Of a stretch of 60,725 bases of DNA, positions 40,791 through 49,309 are shown piece after piece. Numbering within the stretch: the first letter of the stretch is position 1; the number at the start of each line of letters is the position of its first letter. The DNA lies in IMG/VR virus record IMGVR_UViG_3300045119_000151, positions 1 through 60,725 of that record. The stretch is one strand, 5' to 3'. Both the position numbers and the translations under genes were made by a program. The notes under the pieces are model-generated. The model was not told the DNA's origin. It ran no database searches and worked only from the letters and a program-made list of their open reading frames with translations. The stretch is from a virus.

Positions 40791-41708
40791 TTACAAACCA
40801 GCTGTTCCAAAAACTGCGCGCGGGTCTGTCCATCCCTCCCGATAACGCTCGGTCGACTTGTAGCGCATCGAGTCTGTGTCAAAATCGCCTTCCATGCTGC
40901 GCTCCAGTCCGCGACGCTTCATGAGCTTCAAGCCTTCTGGCGCATCGGTCTGCACAAACCACGACGTGGTCGACGTGATGCGCGATAGATTCGCCTGACC
41001 TTTTGCCAAGAGACCCATCGACTTCACAGGATTGATGTCGTTGTTCGCGGCACCGGCACGCAACGGCGTCTTGAGCAGCACTTCCGCTTGGAACACGTTC
41101 GACGGACCGGTGACGATCTGAGTCGGTGTTAAGCGAATGCGCTTGTTATTGTTGTCGACCGCATTGCGGACTTGAATCAACATTTGCTCAAGCGATGTTT
41201 GCGACAGAGCCGCAGGCGTCGTCAGTACGTTGCTGAACACACCGCCGGTTGCGATCGGATGAGAGGCGTTACACAGCGAGACGTTATCGCCGCCGACGTA
41301 CGAGCCGTTGAACGCACGGTTCATCACGTTAGCGCACAGCGTTTCCTTGGTCTCGATCATCGACTGCGCCAAATGGCGCGAGTACACCTGACCGATGCGG
41401 ATGTGATCGCCGTCTTCGATGAGTACCTTGGTCATCGCAAACGCGAGACCATACACACCATAGACGTAACGCTTGATAAAGAGCACGCCACCCGACTGAT
41501 AGGTGACAGGCAAACCGTCCGGCAATTCCGGTGCGGCACCCATTCCGTAGAGCACGGGTTCTTCGTGGTAGTTTCGGGGAATGCCGGTTTCCTCGCGGAA
41601 AACCTGCTGCCATTCATCCGCTCGTTGTTCATAGATACCATCGAACTCCTCGTTCATGATGGGCTCGACAATCGAGCGGAAATCAGTACTGCGCATTGGA
41701 TTAGACAT
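40791..41708 (-). CDS. Major capsid (coat) protein
   Basis: 305 residues. Sequence MRSTDFRSIVEPIMNEEFDG, then VLFIKRYVYGVYGLAFAMTK, VNVSLCNASHP-like GGDNVSLCNASHPIATGG and LLAKGQANLSRITSTTSWFV is typical of phage Mu-like/HK97-fold coat proteins. Position after the decoration and scaffold genes and its own terminator agree. Preceded by a short leader. Expected in many copies per head. Confidence 0.85.
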   Translation of the reverse strand: MSNPMRSTDFRSIVEPIMNEEFDGIYEQRADEWQQVFREETGIPRNYHEEPVLYGMGAAPELPDGLPVTYQSGGVLFIKRYVYGVYGLAFAMTKVLIEDGDHIRIGQVYSRHLAQSMIETKETLCANVMNRAFNGSYVGGDNVSLCNASHPIATGGVFSNVLTTPAALSQTSLEQMLIQVRNAVDNNNKRIRLTPTQIVTGPSNVFQAEVLLKTPLRAGAANNDINPVKSMGLLAKGQANLSRITSTTSWFVQTDAPEGLKLMKRRGLERSMEGDFDTDSMRYKSTERYREGWTDPRAVFGTAGL

Positions 41709-41738
41709 TGAAATAACTCCTGAGTTTTAGGCTCACCG

Positions 41739-42311
41739 TTAGGCGTAGGCGACTTGGTCGGCCACGTCTTGGTGTTCGCTGATTTGAACCTGAACAATGG
41801 TGTAGGTATCGCCCCAATCATTGTCAGGACCCGGAGTGAGCCCAACGATCCGCAACCCTGCGCTTCCTGAAGTAGTAATCGTGCCCGTCGCGAGAGCTAC
41901 GCTCGACAATCCCGTTGTCGTATTTCCAGACGAGGTTGTGTTGGTGCTCCAATCGGCTTGATTGCCGAGATTGGTAAGACCTAAGCTGCCGTCAGCTTGG
42001 ATCTCGTAAGTGATCCACGGATCTTTCGTGAAATATGCCCTGATGTTGGTAGCCGCGAGACTTGCCGGCCACATATTGGACACCACGCGCGGCCCCGTGG
42101 CAGTCAGTTGATACTCAACACCTTGGAACGCGCCTTGAATGCGCGAACCTGCGGCACCGAGAATGAGAGTACCGTCAGTCGTGATCGCGACCGGCGAATT
42201 CATGTAGATGTTGCTGGCATAGCCAGAGGCCACCGTTCCATTAGTCGGACGGATAGTGCCGGACTGATGGAAAGCGGGACGCAATCCGAATGGAGCGTTA
42301 ACCGAACTCAT
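41739..42311 (-). CDS. Head decoration-type protein, 190 aa
   Basis: Starts at ATG 42311 with AGGAG 9 bases upstream. Begins MSSVNAPFGLRPAFHQSGTI, a pattern I recall from small head proteins immediately upstream of coat genes. All-beta content (YASNIYMNSPVAITTDGTLI). Role as decoration or stabiliser inferred. Confidence 0.65.
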   Translation of the reverse strand: MSSVNAPFGLRPAFHQSGTIRPTNGTVASGYASNIYMNSPVAITTDGTLILGAAGSRIQGAFQGVEYQLTATGPRVVSNMWPASLAATNIRAYFTKDPWITYEIQADGSLGLTNLGNQADWSTNTTSSGNTTTGLSSVALATGTITTSGSAGLRIVGLTPGPDNDWGDTYTIVQVQISEHQDVADQVAYA

Positions 42312-42322
42312 TGAGATGAACT

Positions 42323-42353
42323 CCTGCAAAGGGGTAATCGTTACCCCCGCAGG
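42323..42353 (-). promoter_or_regulatory. Hairpin overlapping the ribosome-binding site of the decoration gene
   Basis: CCTGC-AAA-GGGGTAA-TCG-TTACCCC-C-GCAGG. A perfect 7-bp stem is extended by a 5-bp outer stem. On the minus strand the CAGGAG site for the decoration gene overlaps the outer arm. The hairpin could limit translation or mark mRNA processing before the coat operon. Confidence 0.55.
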
Positions 42354-42373
42354 CCATCACGCGATCGACACAG

Positions 42374-42389
42374 CGAACTATTTAGTTCG
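42374..42389 (-). other. Hairpin at the stop codon of the 221-aa gene
   Basis: CGAACT-4-AGTTCG inverted repeat contains the stop codon of the upstream gene, close to the next hairpin. Two adjacent hairpins suggest an RNA processing or attenuation site at the head-gene boundary. Confidence 0.4.
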
Positions 42390-43047
42390 TGAGTCCTTCA
42401 AACGATGGCTTGCGAGGCGTGTAAGAGCCCATCGCCGCCATTCCATCTTCTACGAGTACTTTGCCTTTGTCGCCGGACGCTTGATTGCGAATTTGATCCA
42501 ATGTCGCCTTGATCTTGCCTTCTTCCGCAAGCGGCTGATTGTGATGTGCTTCGGTCATGTAGAGACTGTACAAACGCAACGGCAGCTTGGCCCCCACCAT
42601 CTCGTTGATTCCGATGCAGCCTGCATACTCGCCAGTCTTGAGCGATGAATGTTCCCAACCGGGAACCTCCACCGACTTCAATAACTGGTAGCCGAGCATT
42701 AAGCGGCCGTGAATCGAATCGCGCGGATTGGTTGTCGTGAGCCAGCAGCAGTGATACCCAGGTAGATTCGGTAATGTCGGTAACGAACTCTGGAACAGAG
42801 TCATTCGAAACAATTCCAGGCGTTCAGCGTCGGTGATTTCCCGCTCATCGTGCTCACGTTCGGATGAGAGTCGGTCTGAATCGTCACGAGCATACTGAGC
42901 GTCGCCAATGACACGCTCTTGATACCCTTCAGATTCTGTCGGCTCTACATCTTCCACTTGCGCGATCAACGGATCACCCATCACTGGGTCTACGCCTCGT
43001 CCTATGCGTTCATCGGTTTCTACAAACTGATTTCGGTTCTTACTCAT
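42382..43047 (-). CDS. Conserved head-associated protein, 221 aa
   Basis: Acidic N-terminus (EDVEPTESEGYQERVIGDAQ), then a conserved-looking block PNLPGYHCCWLTTTNPRDSI and HGRLMLGYQLLKSVEVPGWE. I recall this block in head gene clusters of podovirus-like phages. Function unknown. Confidence 0.65.
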   Translation of the reverse strand: MSKNRNQFVETDERIGRGVDPVMGDPLIAQVEDVEPTESEGYQERVIGDAQYARDDSDRLSSEREHDEREITDAERLELFRMTLFQSSLPTLPNLPGYHCCWLTTTNPRDSIHGRLMLGYQLLKSVEVPGWEHSSLKTGEYAGCIGINEMVGAKLPLRLYSLYMTEAHHNQPLAEEGKIKATLDQIRNQASGDKGKVLVEDGMAAMGSYTPRKPSFEGLTN

Positions 43048-43075
43048 GGTCTCACGTACTCATACAGTGCGTCGT

Positions 43076-44179
43076 TCAATGTCGTGCCGCCGCGCTCTCG
43101 CGGTCGGCTTCTGCGTATCGCGCCAGTAATCTCGCGCGCTTCTTCGGGTCTTCCCATGCGCCAGCAGCCACCATCGCCGCTTTGCGTTCAGGAGACACGT
43201 ACACTTCGTTGCGGCCGAGTCGGCGCCCATTGCCATTGGCAGTGCCAGAACTCGATGCCATGCGCGGACCCGAACTACGCACAGTGGTAGTCGTGTCCGC
43301 TTCTTGATTTGGTTTCGCTCGCGTCTTGAACCGGTGCGGCAATTGATCGCGCACACGGTCTTCCAATTCTTCCCAATACTCGGTGGTCTCCGGATTAAAT
43401 CCTTCCTCGGTGACGGCATTGTCGATCGCTTGCACGATCAGCGAATCTTGATCCTTGCCCTTCGGGTCGTACCACTTGAGCTTTTGCGCGAACGCTACTG
43501 CTTGCGTAATCACTGTAGGCGATATCTGCGCACCGCTGACTTGACCGCCTTGCGCAGCCTGCGTCTCTTGCGCCGAATGCTCCTGACCCTGCCGGCGTTG
43601 CTGCTCGGCACGCTGGAGCGCGAATTCAATCTGCCGCTTTTGATCGCGCAGTTGATACTGAATCTCGGTGACTTCCGCCACCCCATCGCCATCGCCTGCT
43701 TTGACGCAGGTCGACATCGTGTCTTTGGCTTGTAGCAATTGCGAATTGATTTGCGCGAGCTTGTCGCTGAGCCCGGTGACGTCGTAGTTGAAATTACGAC
43801 CTTCGATGGCCGCAATGCGCTCCATCATGACCTGACGGTCGGCCTGCAACTGCTCGATCAGCTTATCTTTTGCCTGACCCGTACCGCGGCGCTTGGCATT
43901 ACGCGCTTGACGTTCTTTCTTACGACGCGCGCGGCGTTCTTCAACGGTCTCGCCTTCGACCTCGTCGTCGCTCTCGCTGTGGCCGACGCGTTCATCCTCA
44001 TCGACTTCGCCGCTAGCATCCGCACCGGCCTCATCAGCCTCCGCGTCCGCCGCTTGATTGATCGGCTTGCCGTTGTCGTCGGTCTCGACAACGACTAACT
44101 CGTTCTCGGCCTCCTTGTCGGCGCCGTCTTTGTCATCGGCCTGATTAGCATCAGACCCGTTCTTGACCTTTTCAACCAC
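43076..44179 (-). CDS. Scaffolding-type protein, 367 aa
   Basis: Strongly acidic N-terminus (EVDEDERVGHSESDDEVEGE), a long charged coiled coil (EERRARRKKERQARNAKRRG ... IEQLQADRQVMMERIAAIEG), and a basic C-terminal part (SPERKAAMVAAGAWEDPKKR). This composition and the position between portal and coat genes fit a scaffold. Confidence 0.75.
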   Translation of the reverse strand: MVEKVKNGSDANQADDKDGADKEAENELVVVETDDNGKPINQAADAEADEAGADASGEVDEDERVGHSESDDEVEGETVEERRARRKKERQARNAKRRGTGQAKDKLIEQLQADRQVMMERIAAIEGRNFNYDVTGLSDKLAQINSQLLQAKDTMSTCVKAGDGDGVAEVTEIQYQLRDQKRQIEFALQRAEQQRRQGQEHSAQETQAAQGGQVSGAQISPTVITQAVAFAQKLKWYDPKGKDQDSLIVQAIDNAVTEEGFNPETTEYWEELEDRVRDQLPHRFKTRAKPNQEADTTTTVRSSGPRMASSSGTANGNGRRLGRNEVYVSPERKAAMVAAGAWEDPKKRARLLARYAEADRESAAARH

Positions 44180-44196
44180 AGTGATGGACTCCTGCC

Positions 44197-44688
44197 TTAA
44201 ACGAACGCAATCGCCGCGAGCGGATCGGGAACGATGCCGCCCAACTCTAAATCTTTCTGCACGATGAACTGTACGACGCCGTCGCCATACGGAACTTCGA
44301 AGCGCTCGGCACCGCCGAACTTCGGTACGCGCACATAGTCGCCGCGCTTAACCCACGCGCCCTCCGGCCATTCCTGACCGGTGTTGCGATTCTTAAAAGC
44401 GAGCGGACCGTAAGAAAGAACCTTCGCGACTTGCGTATTGGCTTGAATGGTCGCGATGACTTCATCTGGAAGGACGAAGTTCGACTTGCCGACCGTGCGC
44501 TTGGCGACGCGAATTTGCATCAGCACGAGCGAGCCGAGCGGGAGGTAATTCGGATCGACTTTCGGAAACGCTTCTTCAAGCGTCTGATTGATCGCCGCAA
44601 TCGGCGCGAAACTCGCGCTGGGCGAACCCTTCAGCGGATTAGCGGCTGCTAATTGTCTTGCCAAACCAACCGATTCAATTCTGCTCAT
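44197..44688 (-). CDS. GroES-like (Cpn10-like) protein
   Basis: 163 residues. LPLGSLVLMQIRVAKRTVGK, FVLPDEVIAT, then AKVLSYGPLAFKNRNTGQEW, VKRGDYVRVPKFGGAERFEV and GGIVPDP match the GroES beta-barrel order, with the strand that follows the mobile loop. Like T4 gp31-type proteins it may assist coat folding through host GroEL. It precedes the scaffold gene. Function inferred. Confidence 0.78.
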   Translation of the reverse strand: MSRIESVGLARQLAAANPLKGSPSASFAPIAAINQTLEEAFPKVDPNYLPLGSLVLMQIRVAKRTVGKSNFVLPDEVIATIQANTQVAKVLSYGPLAFKNRNTGQEWPEGAWVKRGDYVRVPKFGGAERFEVPYGDGVVQFIVQKDLELGGIVPDPLAAIAFV

Positions 44689-44915
44689 ACACCATCCGCG
44701 TACGGGTTATTCGACTGCACTATCGGCGAGGGTTTCTTGCCGTCCACTTCATCTTGCAACGAAGCAAGGACCGCGAGCGACTTCTCAAGTCCCTGCGCGA
44801 ATCCAGACTGAAAACCATACTCAAACGAATCTCGCTGCTTCGGAACTAACACCGACTCGAGCGCTTGATCGATCTGAGCCTGCTTGACAGCCGCAATGAA
44901 CTTTTCAATATCCAC
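44685..44915 (-). CDS. Hypothetical protein, 76 aa
   Basis: Helical N-terminus (FIAAVKQAQIDQALESVLVP) and a Gly-linked helical middle (SFEYGFQSGFAQGLEKSLAV). Not recognised. Directly after the strong promoter at 44940-44967 and coupled to the GroES-like gene (ATGA). Confidence 0.55.
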   Translation of the reverse strand: MDIEKFIAAVKQAQIDQALESVLVPKQRDSFEYGFQSGFAQGLEKSLAVLASLQDEVDGKKPSPIVQSNNPYADGV

Positions 44916-44939
44916 AGGCTACCAACAGGTTATGCACAC

Positions 44940-44967
44940 GTTATACACAGAGATATCCACGTGTCAA
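44940..44967 (-). promoter_or_regulatory. Strong leftward promoter for head genes
   Basis: On the minus strand TTGACA (44967-44962), 16-bp spacer, TATAAC (44945-44940). A near-consensus sigma70 promoter feeding the GroES-like, scaffold and coat genes from a point downstream of the portal. Confidence 0.72.
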
Positions 44968-44969
44968 GC

Positions 44970-45101
44970 CTACGGACCCGGCTTCTTGCTATTCACTGGA
45001 GGGCCAGCCGGAAATTTTCCGGTGCGTGCGTACTCCTGATGCTGACGCAACGGGCCGCTCGCGGGACTGCTCTTGCTCGGATTGTCGGATTTCTTCGCCA
45101 T
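44970..45101 (-). CDS. Small basic protein, 43 aa
   Basis: Short frame with GAGGTG ribosome-binding site. Peptide MAKKSDNPSKSSPASGPLRQ HQEYARTGKFPAGPP (Lys/Pro-rich). Not recognised. It fills the space between the 149-aa gene and the promoter. Confidence 0.5.
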   Translation of the reverse strand: MAKKSDNPSKSSPASGPLRQHQEYARTGKFPAGPPVNSKKPGP

Positions 45102-45109
45102 ACATCACC

Positions 45110-45559
45110 TCAAGGTTGAAATTTCATTGCAGCCAATGCCGCTTTCGATTGCCGCTCATGTCGCTCGATCCACATCATCGCCTCATCAAGCTTCGTTTGC
45201 GCAATCGACAGTTCACGCGATGTCGATGCGCCAAATCTACCAATCGACGAAGTTAAGCCCGACGCGCGCGATGCAACCGTATCAACAGTGACACTGTTAT
45301 TGGGTTGAGTTGACATTGGAATTGCGCTCGGCGCGTCGGTGTTCGGTGGAGCAGTTGCCTGCTCTGAAGTGGCGGTCTGTTTCGGTGGCTCATCCGCCAA
45401 CACCAACCCGTTCGCACTCATGCGCTCGCCGGTCATCGTGTTGAACGTCTCACCAATTTTATTCACGAAGGTATCTTTCGCATGACTCCACTCGAACCCA
45501 TCGGGGATCGCCAATTTACGATGGGCATGCGTTGCGCCTTCGCTTGCTGAATTGCTCAC
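45110..45559 (-). CDS. Head-region protein with Acb2/Tad1-like C-terminal signature, 149 aa
   Basis: N-terminal half FEWSHAKDTFVNKIGETFNT with Thr/Pro-rich linker. Residues 114-130, SRELSIAQTKLDEAMMW, match the C-terminal signature of Acb2/Tad1-like proteins and of the gene at 7589, which reads SREISLALAKTEEAVMW. Here it is fused to an unrelated N-terminus and sits between portal and scaffold genes. I infer a second ligand-binding or oligomerising helix pair; role unknown. Confidence 0.6.
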   Translation of the reverse strand: MSNSASEGATHAHRKLAIPDGFEWSHAKDTFVNKIGETFNTMTGERMSANGLVLADEPPKQTATSEQATAPPNTDAPSAIPMSTQPNNSVTVDTVASRASGLTSSIGRFGASTSRELSIAQTKLDEAMMWIERHERQSKAALAAMKFQP

Positions 45560-45560
45560 T

Positions 45561-48158
45561 TCACTCTCCTGGGTTAATGCCGGTGCCAGTCGATACCGTA
45601 GATCGATGACCCGTCAGTGTTTCTGCTGTTGAGATGGCCATTGCCGTGTCGTTGTCGGCGGTGTTGATTTCTAACTTGGTTTGATTATCGAGCGCAGCGC
45701 GCTGCATGTCGCCCTGCTCCTTCATTTGCGCGACATCCACATCGACAGCACGATCCGCCTGCTTGTTCTTATCGTCGCGCTGCCCATCGATCGCGCGCAA
45801 CTGCAATTCCTTCATGCGCTGCGCCACGTCGGCGGACTTGATCTGTGCTTGCCCATGCTGCCTCGTCTGCTCTAAAGCCTGCTGATTCTTTCCACGGAGA
45901 GTCTCGACCGCCGTCGCCGCCTGCACAGCGGGATCTTGCGGCTGCATCGACTGCTGCAACTGCTGAACCATCTGGAACGCCTTGGCGATGATTGGCGGCA
46001 GACTCTTGAATGCTTCCGCCGCCTCATCGATAGCCAAGCCCGACGCCACCGCCATGACCTTATCGACCTCACGCCGCGTGTCGGCGTCCTTGAATTTCAG
46101 CATCTCCGCGAAGTCCTGATCCACCGCTGAACTTGCATGCTCATACACGCGAGACGCATACCACAGCGTCATGTGCTCAATCAAATGCTGCAAGATCGCC
46201 GGTATAAACTTGCCCATCACCATCGGCATCATCCCAAAGAACGGCGATTGCATGTAGTCCAAGTGTGCTTGGATGTGCGCTAAGTGATCCTGCTCCGGGA
46301 ATGCCGAGATCGGACGACCCAAGGTCGCCGCGACGTTCTCATTCACGGCGTTCAGTTCATGCGGCTTGGTCTGCGGTGCGAGCAGTTTCTCTGGATGCGC
46401 GATCTTAAGCCGCTCCAAGAGCAGCATCTCGACCTCGCGCGCGTTGTACAATTCCGGGTGCGCATCAGACCGCTGTGACACAACCTGTATTTGCGCAAAC
46501 CGCTGTACCTCACTGAAAATACGCGGATCGGCGACCGGGATCACATCCATCGGCCCTTGGTAGTCCTCACGCATCGCGAGCAGTTCGCCCGTCTCGTCGA
46601 ATATCTGCTTGTCCGTCACATACATCTTGTTGATGCGATGAAGCACGAGCAACGTGCGCTCCATCGCCGAATACAGTCTCCCGTGGATCGCCGATAACAC
46701 GGCCATGCCCTGTTCGATCAGCGCGAGTGTCGTACCGACCGGCATGTTCGGATGCTGCTCGGCTAAGTCCTCGAACGTCGTGCGCACCACATCCTTGCCG
46801 GCATCGACCAAGAATCCGAGCAACTGATACAGCACCGTCGACGTCGGGTTGTACGGGATCGCCATAATCAACTTGCGGATGTCATCGGCGCCGGGACCGC
46901 CTTCGAGTTCCGTCACTTGCATCGGCTGCGGCGAAACGCTTTGTCCGCCCTGCACACTGCCCTTCAATTTCAGCATCGCCGGGAAGTTGTTCACATGCGC
47001 CGAGTCAAGCAGCGCACGCAGCGCACCAGTCGCCGCCGCGGGCAAGCCCGCCATCATCTGCGGCAGTCCTATCGCCATCGCACCGCGCCACGGCACGAAC
47101 GGCCACTCAACCACCCACGCCATCGGCTCAATCAGCTTGTCGTCTTTCTCCCAGTTGCGCACGATGCCGAGCACCTTCTTGGTCATCGAGCACAGGCGCA
47201 CGATGTATGGCCGCACTTCGTCATCGGCCTCGTCATCGAACTCCGAGAAATCCTGCATGATCTCGACTTCGTACATGCGCCGCACGCCGTCTTTGTTGTA
47301 TACGTCGTCGTCTTTGCCTTCGACGCGGTCAGTCGCTTTTTGCGCCAGCGTTTTCTCTGGCGGCATGCTACCGACACCAAGCACGCGATCTTCCGTGTAG
47401 ATTTCATCGCGTACGCGCTTATCGAATTCCATCCGCGTGATGTCTTCGATGAACGTGCGCCGCTCAGCCGAATAAAAATCCGCTGCCGCTGCCGGAATGA
47501 TCATGAAGTCAACCGGGACGAACGACGCCTCCGGACGCTTCTTGCCGGGATTCCATACCCAGCGCTGATACTGCACACCGCCTAGCGGCACTTGCGTGAG
47601 CAATTGCTCAAGCGTCGCGCGAAACTCGGGAATCTGGCGCGTGAGCTGCCAGTTCATATGCTTGGTCTTGCGCCGCGCCTTCGCTAACCGCTCCTTCGTC
47701 GGATCACCCGGAATAAAATCCTTAGCCGGCCCACCGGGCGGCATAATTTCTTTGATCGCGCGCGCTTCGAAGTCCACGCACGCTTGCGTGAGCATCGGAT
47801 GCACTGTCTTGCTCGCGCCTTGAAAACTTGCGCCACCCGGCGCATCGCCGCCCATGCCAGTGCGGCGGATACCGTCCTCGTACTGCTTATCGCGCGGCTC
47901 GCGCGCCTTGATGTCGTACTCGATGGACTCGCACAGGTCCGATGCGAACGACCCGAGAAACGACTGCGTGAACGCCGTATTACCCAGCAGTAGGTTATCG
48001 TAGAACGAGGAGTCGCCCTCCGTTGCTTCGTCCTCGCCGGTCTTGACGATAGCTCCACCATCCGGCGTGTCCTCGACATCGGTACGCTCCGGCTCTAACT
48101 CCAGCACATCACCGAGTTCGGATTGCGACTCGTCAGCAGCGTTCGGTGTGTCAGCCAT
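45561..48158 (-). CDS. Portal protein
   Basis: 865 residues. Acidic N-terminus, then the portal pattern GGASFQGASKTVHPMLTQAC, VDFEARAIKEIMPPGGPAKDF, and PLGGVQYQRWVWNPGKKRPE, continuing through long helical crown/wing regions and a Gln-rich C-terminus (QQLQQSMQPQDPAVQAATAV). Portal function: dodecameric DNA entry ring. Large size and acidic ends are seen in podovirus-like portals. Between the 97-aa gene and the 149-aa gene. Confidence 0.9.
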   Translation of the reverse strand: MADTPNAADESQSELGDVLELEPERTDVEDTPDGGAIVKTGEDEATEGDSSFYDNLLLGNTAFTQSFLGSFASDLCESIEYDIKAREPRDKQYEDGIRRTGMGGDAPGGASFQGASKTVHPMLTQACVDFEARAIKEIMPPGGPAKDFIPGDPTKERLAKARRKTKHMNWQLTRQIPEFRATLEQLLTQVPLGGVQYQRWVWNPGKKRPEASFVPVDFMIIPAAAADFYSAERRTFIEDITRMEFDKRVRDEIYTEDRVLGVGSMPPEKTLAQKATDRVEGKDDDVYNKDGVRRMYEVEIMQDFSEFDDEADDEVRPYIVRLCSMTKKVLGIVRNWEKDDKLIEPMAWVVEWPFVPWRGAMAIGLPQMMAGLPAAATGALRALLDSAHVNNFPAMLKLKGSVQGGQSVSPQPMQVTELEGGPGADDIRKLIMAIPYNPTSTVLYQLLGFLVDAGKDVVRTTFEDLAEQHPNMPVGTTLALIEQGMAVLSAIHGRLYSAMERTLLVLHRINKMYVTDKQIFDETGELLAMREDYQGPMDVIPVADPRIFSEVQRFAQIQVVSQRSDAHPELYNAREVEMLLLERLKIAHPEKLLAPQTKPHELNAVNENVAATLGRPISAFPEQDHLAHIQAHLDYMQSPFFGMMPMVMGKFIPAILQHLIEHMTLWYASRVYEHASSAVDQDFAEMLKFKDADTRREVDKVMAVASGLAIDEAAEAFKSLPPIIAKAFQMVQQLQQSMQPQDPAVQAATAVETLRGKNQQALEQTRQHGQAQIKSADVAQRMKELQLRAIDGQRDDKNKQADRAVDVDVAQMKEQGDMQRAALDNQTKLEINTADNDTAMAISTAETLTGHRSTVSTGTGINPGE

Positions 48159-48451
48159 TACGATGCTACTCCCACGAATATCTTGCAGAAATTAGCCACG
48201 TACGGAAACTCACGCAGCGCGCACACCGGACACCGTGCTGCAACCAATGCTTGCGTGCCGATGGTCTTCGCCGCGAGCGAACTTAAACCGTGCGAGATTT
48301 TCAGGAGAATGTCCGGTGTCGCATGCATGCCGAGCGTCTCGATCAACTCGCCGTGATGGTCATCGCATAACTGGATTGCGAACTTCTCAGGATCGTCGCT
48401 GAATTCGGTGCGTACGTCGGCGTCGATGATGGCGTGTAGCTCGGCGTTCAT
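48158..48451 (-). CDS. Hypothetical protein with CPVC motif, 97 aa
   Basis: Helical protein with ARCPVCALREF near the end and CDDHHGELIETLGMH earlier; His and Cys could bind zinc. Not recognised. Coupled to the portal gene. Confidence 0.55.
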   Translation of the reverse strand: MNAELHAIIDADVRTEFSDDPEKFAIQLCDDHHGELIETLGMHATPDILLKISHGLSSLAAKTIGTQALVAARCPVCALREFPYVANFCKIFVGVAS

Positions 48452-49005
48452 GCTGTCGCCTCACCAATCGGCTCGCGAGCATACCATCCGATGTCCTGCA
48501 GAAATTCCACACCAATCGAATGGGGCTCGCAGCCCTCCATCGTTACCTGACTCAATTTTCCGCGCGGATCATCCATTGCTATTCGAGCGCGAATTCGCAA
48601 TGACTTGTATTCTCCCACCGGATTGATTCCGCCATGTTCGAAGTTGAACCCCGAATGGTGGACGTATTCTTCAAGCTGTATCTTCTCCACCTTCCGCCAG
48701 AACAATCGACGTCGATCTTGCGTGAGATGCTGCGGGCCATTCCAATCCAGCACCGCACCGTATACTGCCTTGCATAGCAGTGCCTCTGCGTGCTCAAACG
48801 GCAAACCAATTTGAAACGAGATGACGTAGTACGGAAACTCTGCAACCTGATCTCCGCTAATCAGAACATGCCGGTCACGCCGATCGCCTATCTCGCAGTG
48901 ACACAGCTTCTCAATCGCTGCGATGAGCGACGGCACATCAATTACATCAGGCCACGCAACTCGGCTCGCATCGTCGATGTCGACGCCCTTGTCGTACACG
49001 TACAT
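48448..49005 (-). CDS. Hypothetical protein, 185 aa
   Basis: Mixed alpha/beta protein (IAAIEKLCHCEIGDRRDRHV, PYYVISFQIGLPFEHAEALL, FRKVEKIQLEEYVHHSGFNF-like). Not recognised. In the packaging part of the operon. Confidence 0.55.
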   Translation of the reverse strand: MYVYDKGVDIDDASRVAWPDVIDVPSLIAAIEKLCHCEIGDRRDRHVLISGDQVAEFPYYVISFQIGLPFEHAEALLCKAVYGAVLDWNGPQHLTQDRRRLFWRKVEKIQLEEYVHHSGFNFEHGGINPVGEYKSLRIRARIAMDDPRGKLSQVTMEGCEPHSIGVEFLQDIGWYAREPIGEATA

Positions 49006-49295
49006 TACGCTGCCCCCTTCGGCGAGTCCTGCGGCGTCTCGCTCATCGCGTCGCCGTGCTTAAATTCTTCTTGCATATCGATGGTGAGACTCGCCACGTG
49101 CATACACAGCGTCGACATCTTCATGTTGGAATAGTCCGTCGCGAACGTGCCGTCGTCCCACTCGATGGAGATGCATACCGACTTCACGCGGCCTTGCTGC
49201 GCCTTGTCAAGCGTACGCGAGAGCGATGTGACCGCATCGATGCGCACGCCCGGAAGCGTCGCGATCTTGCGTTGCTTGTTCCAGTCGTTACCCAT
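49005..49295 (-). CDS. Hypothetical protein, 96 aa
   Basis: Contains VKSVCISIEWDDGTFATDYS and TLCMHVASLTIDMQEEFKHG. Not recognised. Lies between the terminase and the portal region; four-base overlap downstream. Confidence 0.5.
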   Translation of the reverse strand: MGNDWNKQRKIATLPGVRIDAVTSLSRTLDKAQQGRVKSVCISIEWDDGTFATDYSNMKMSTLCMHVASLTIDMQEEFKHGDAMSETPQDSPKGAA

Positions 49296-49309
49296 CGACG
49301 TGCATCGAA

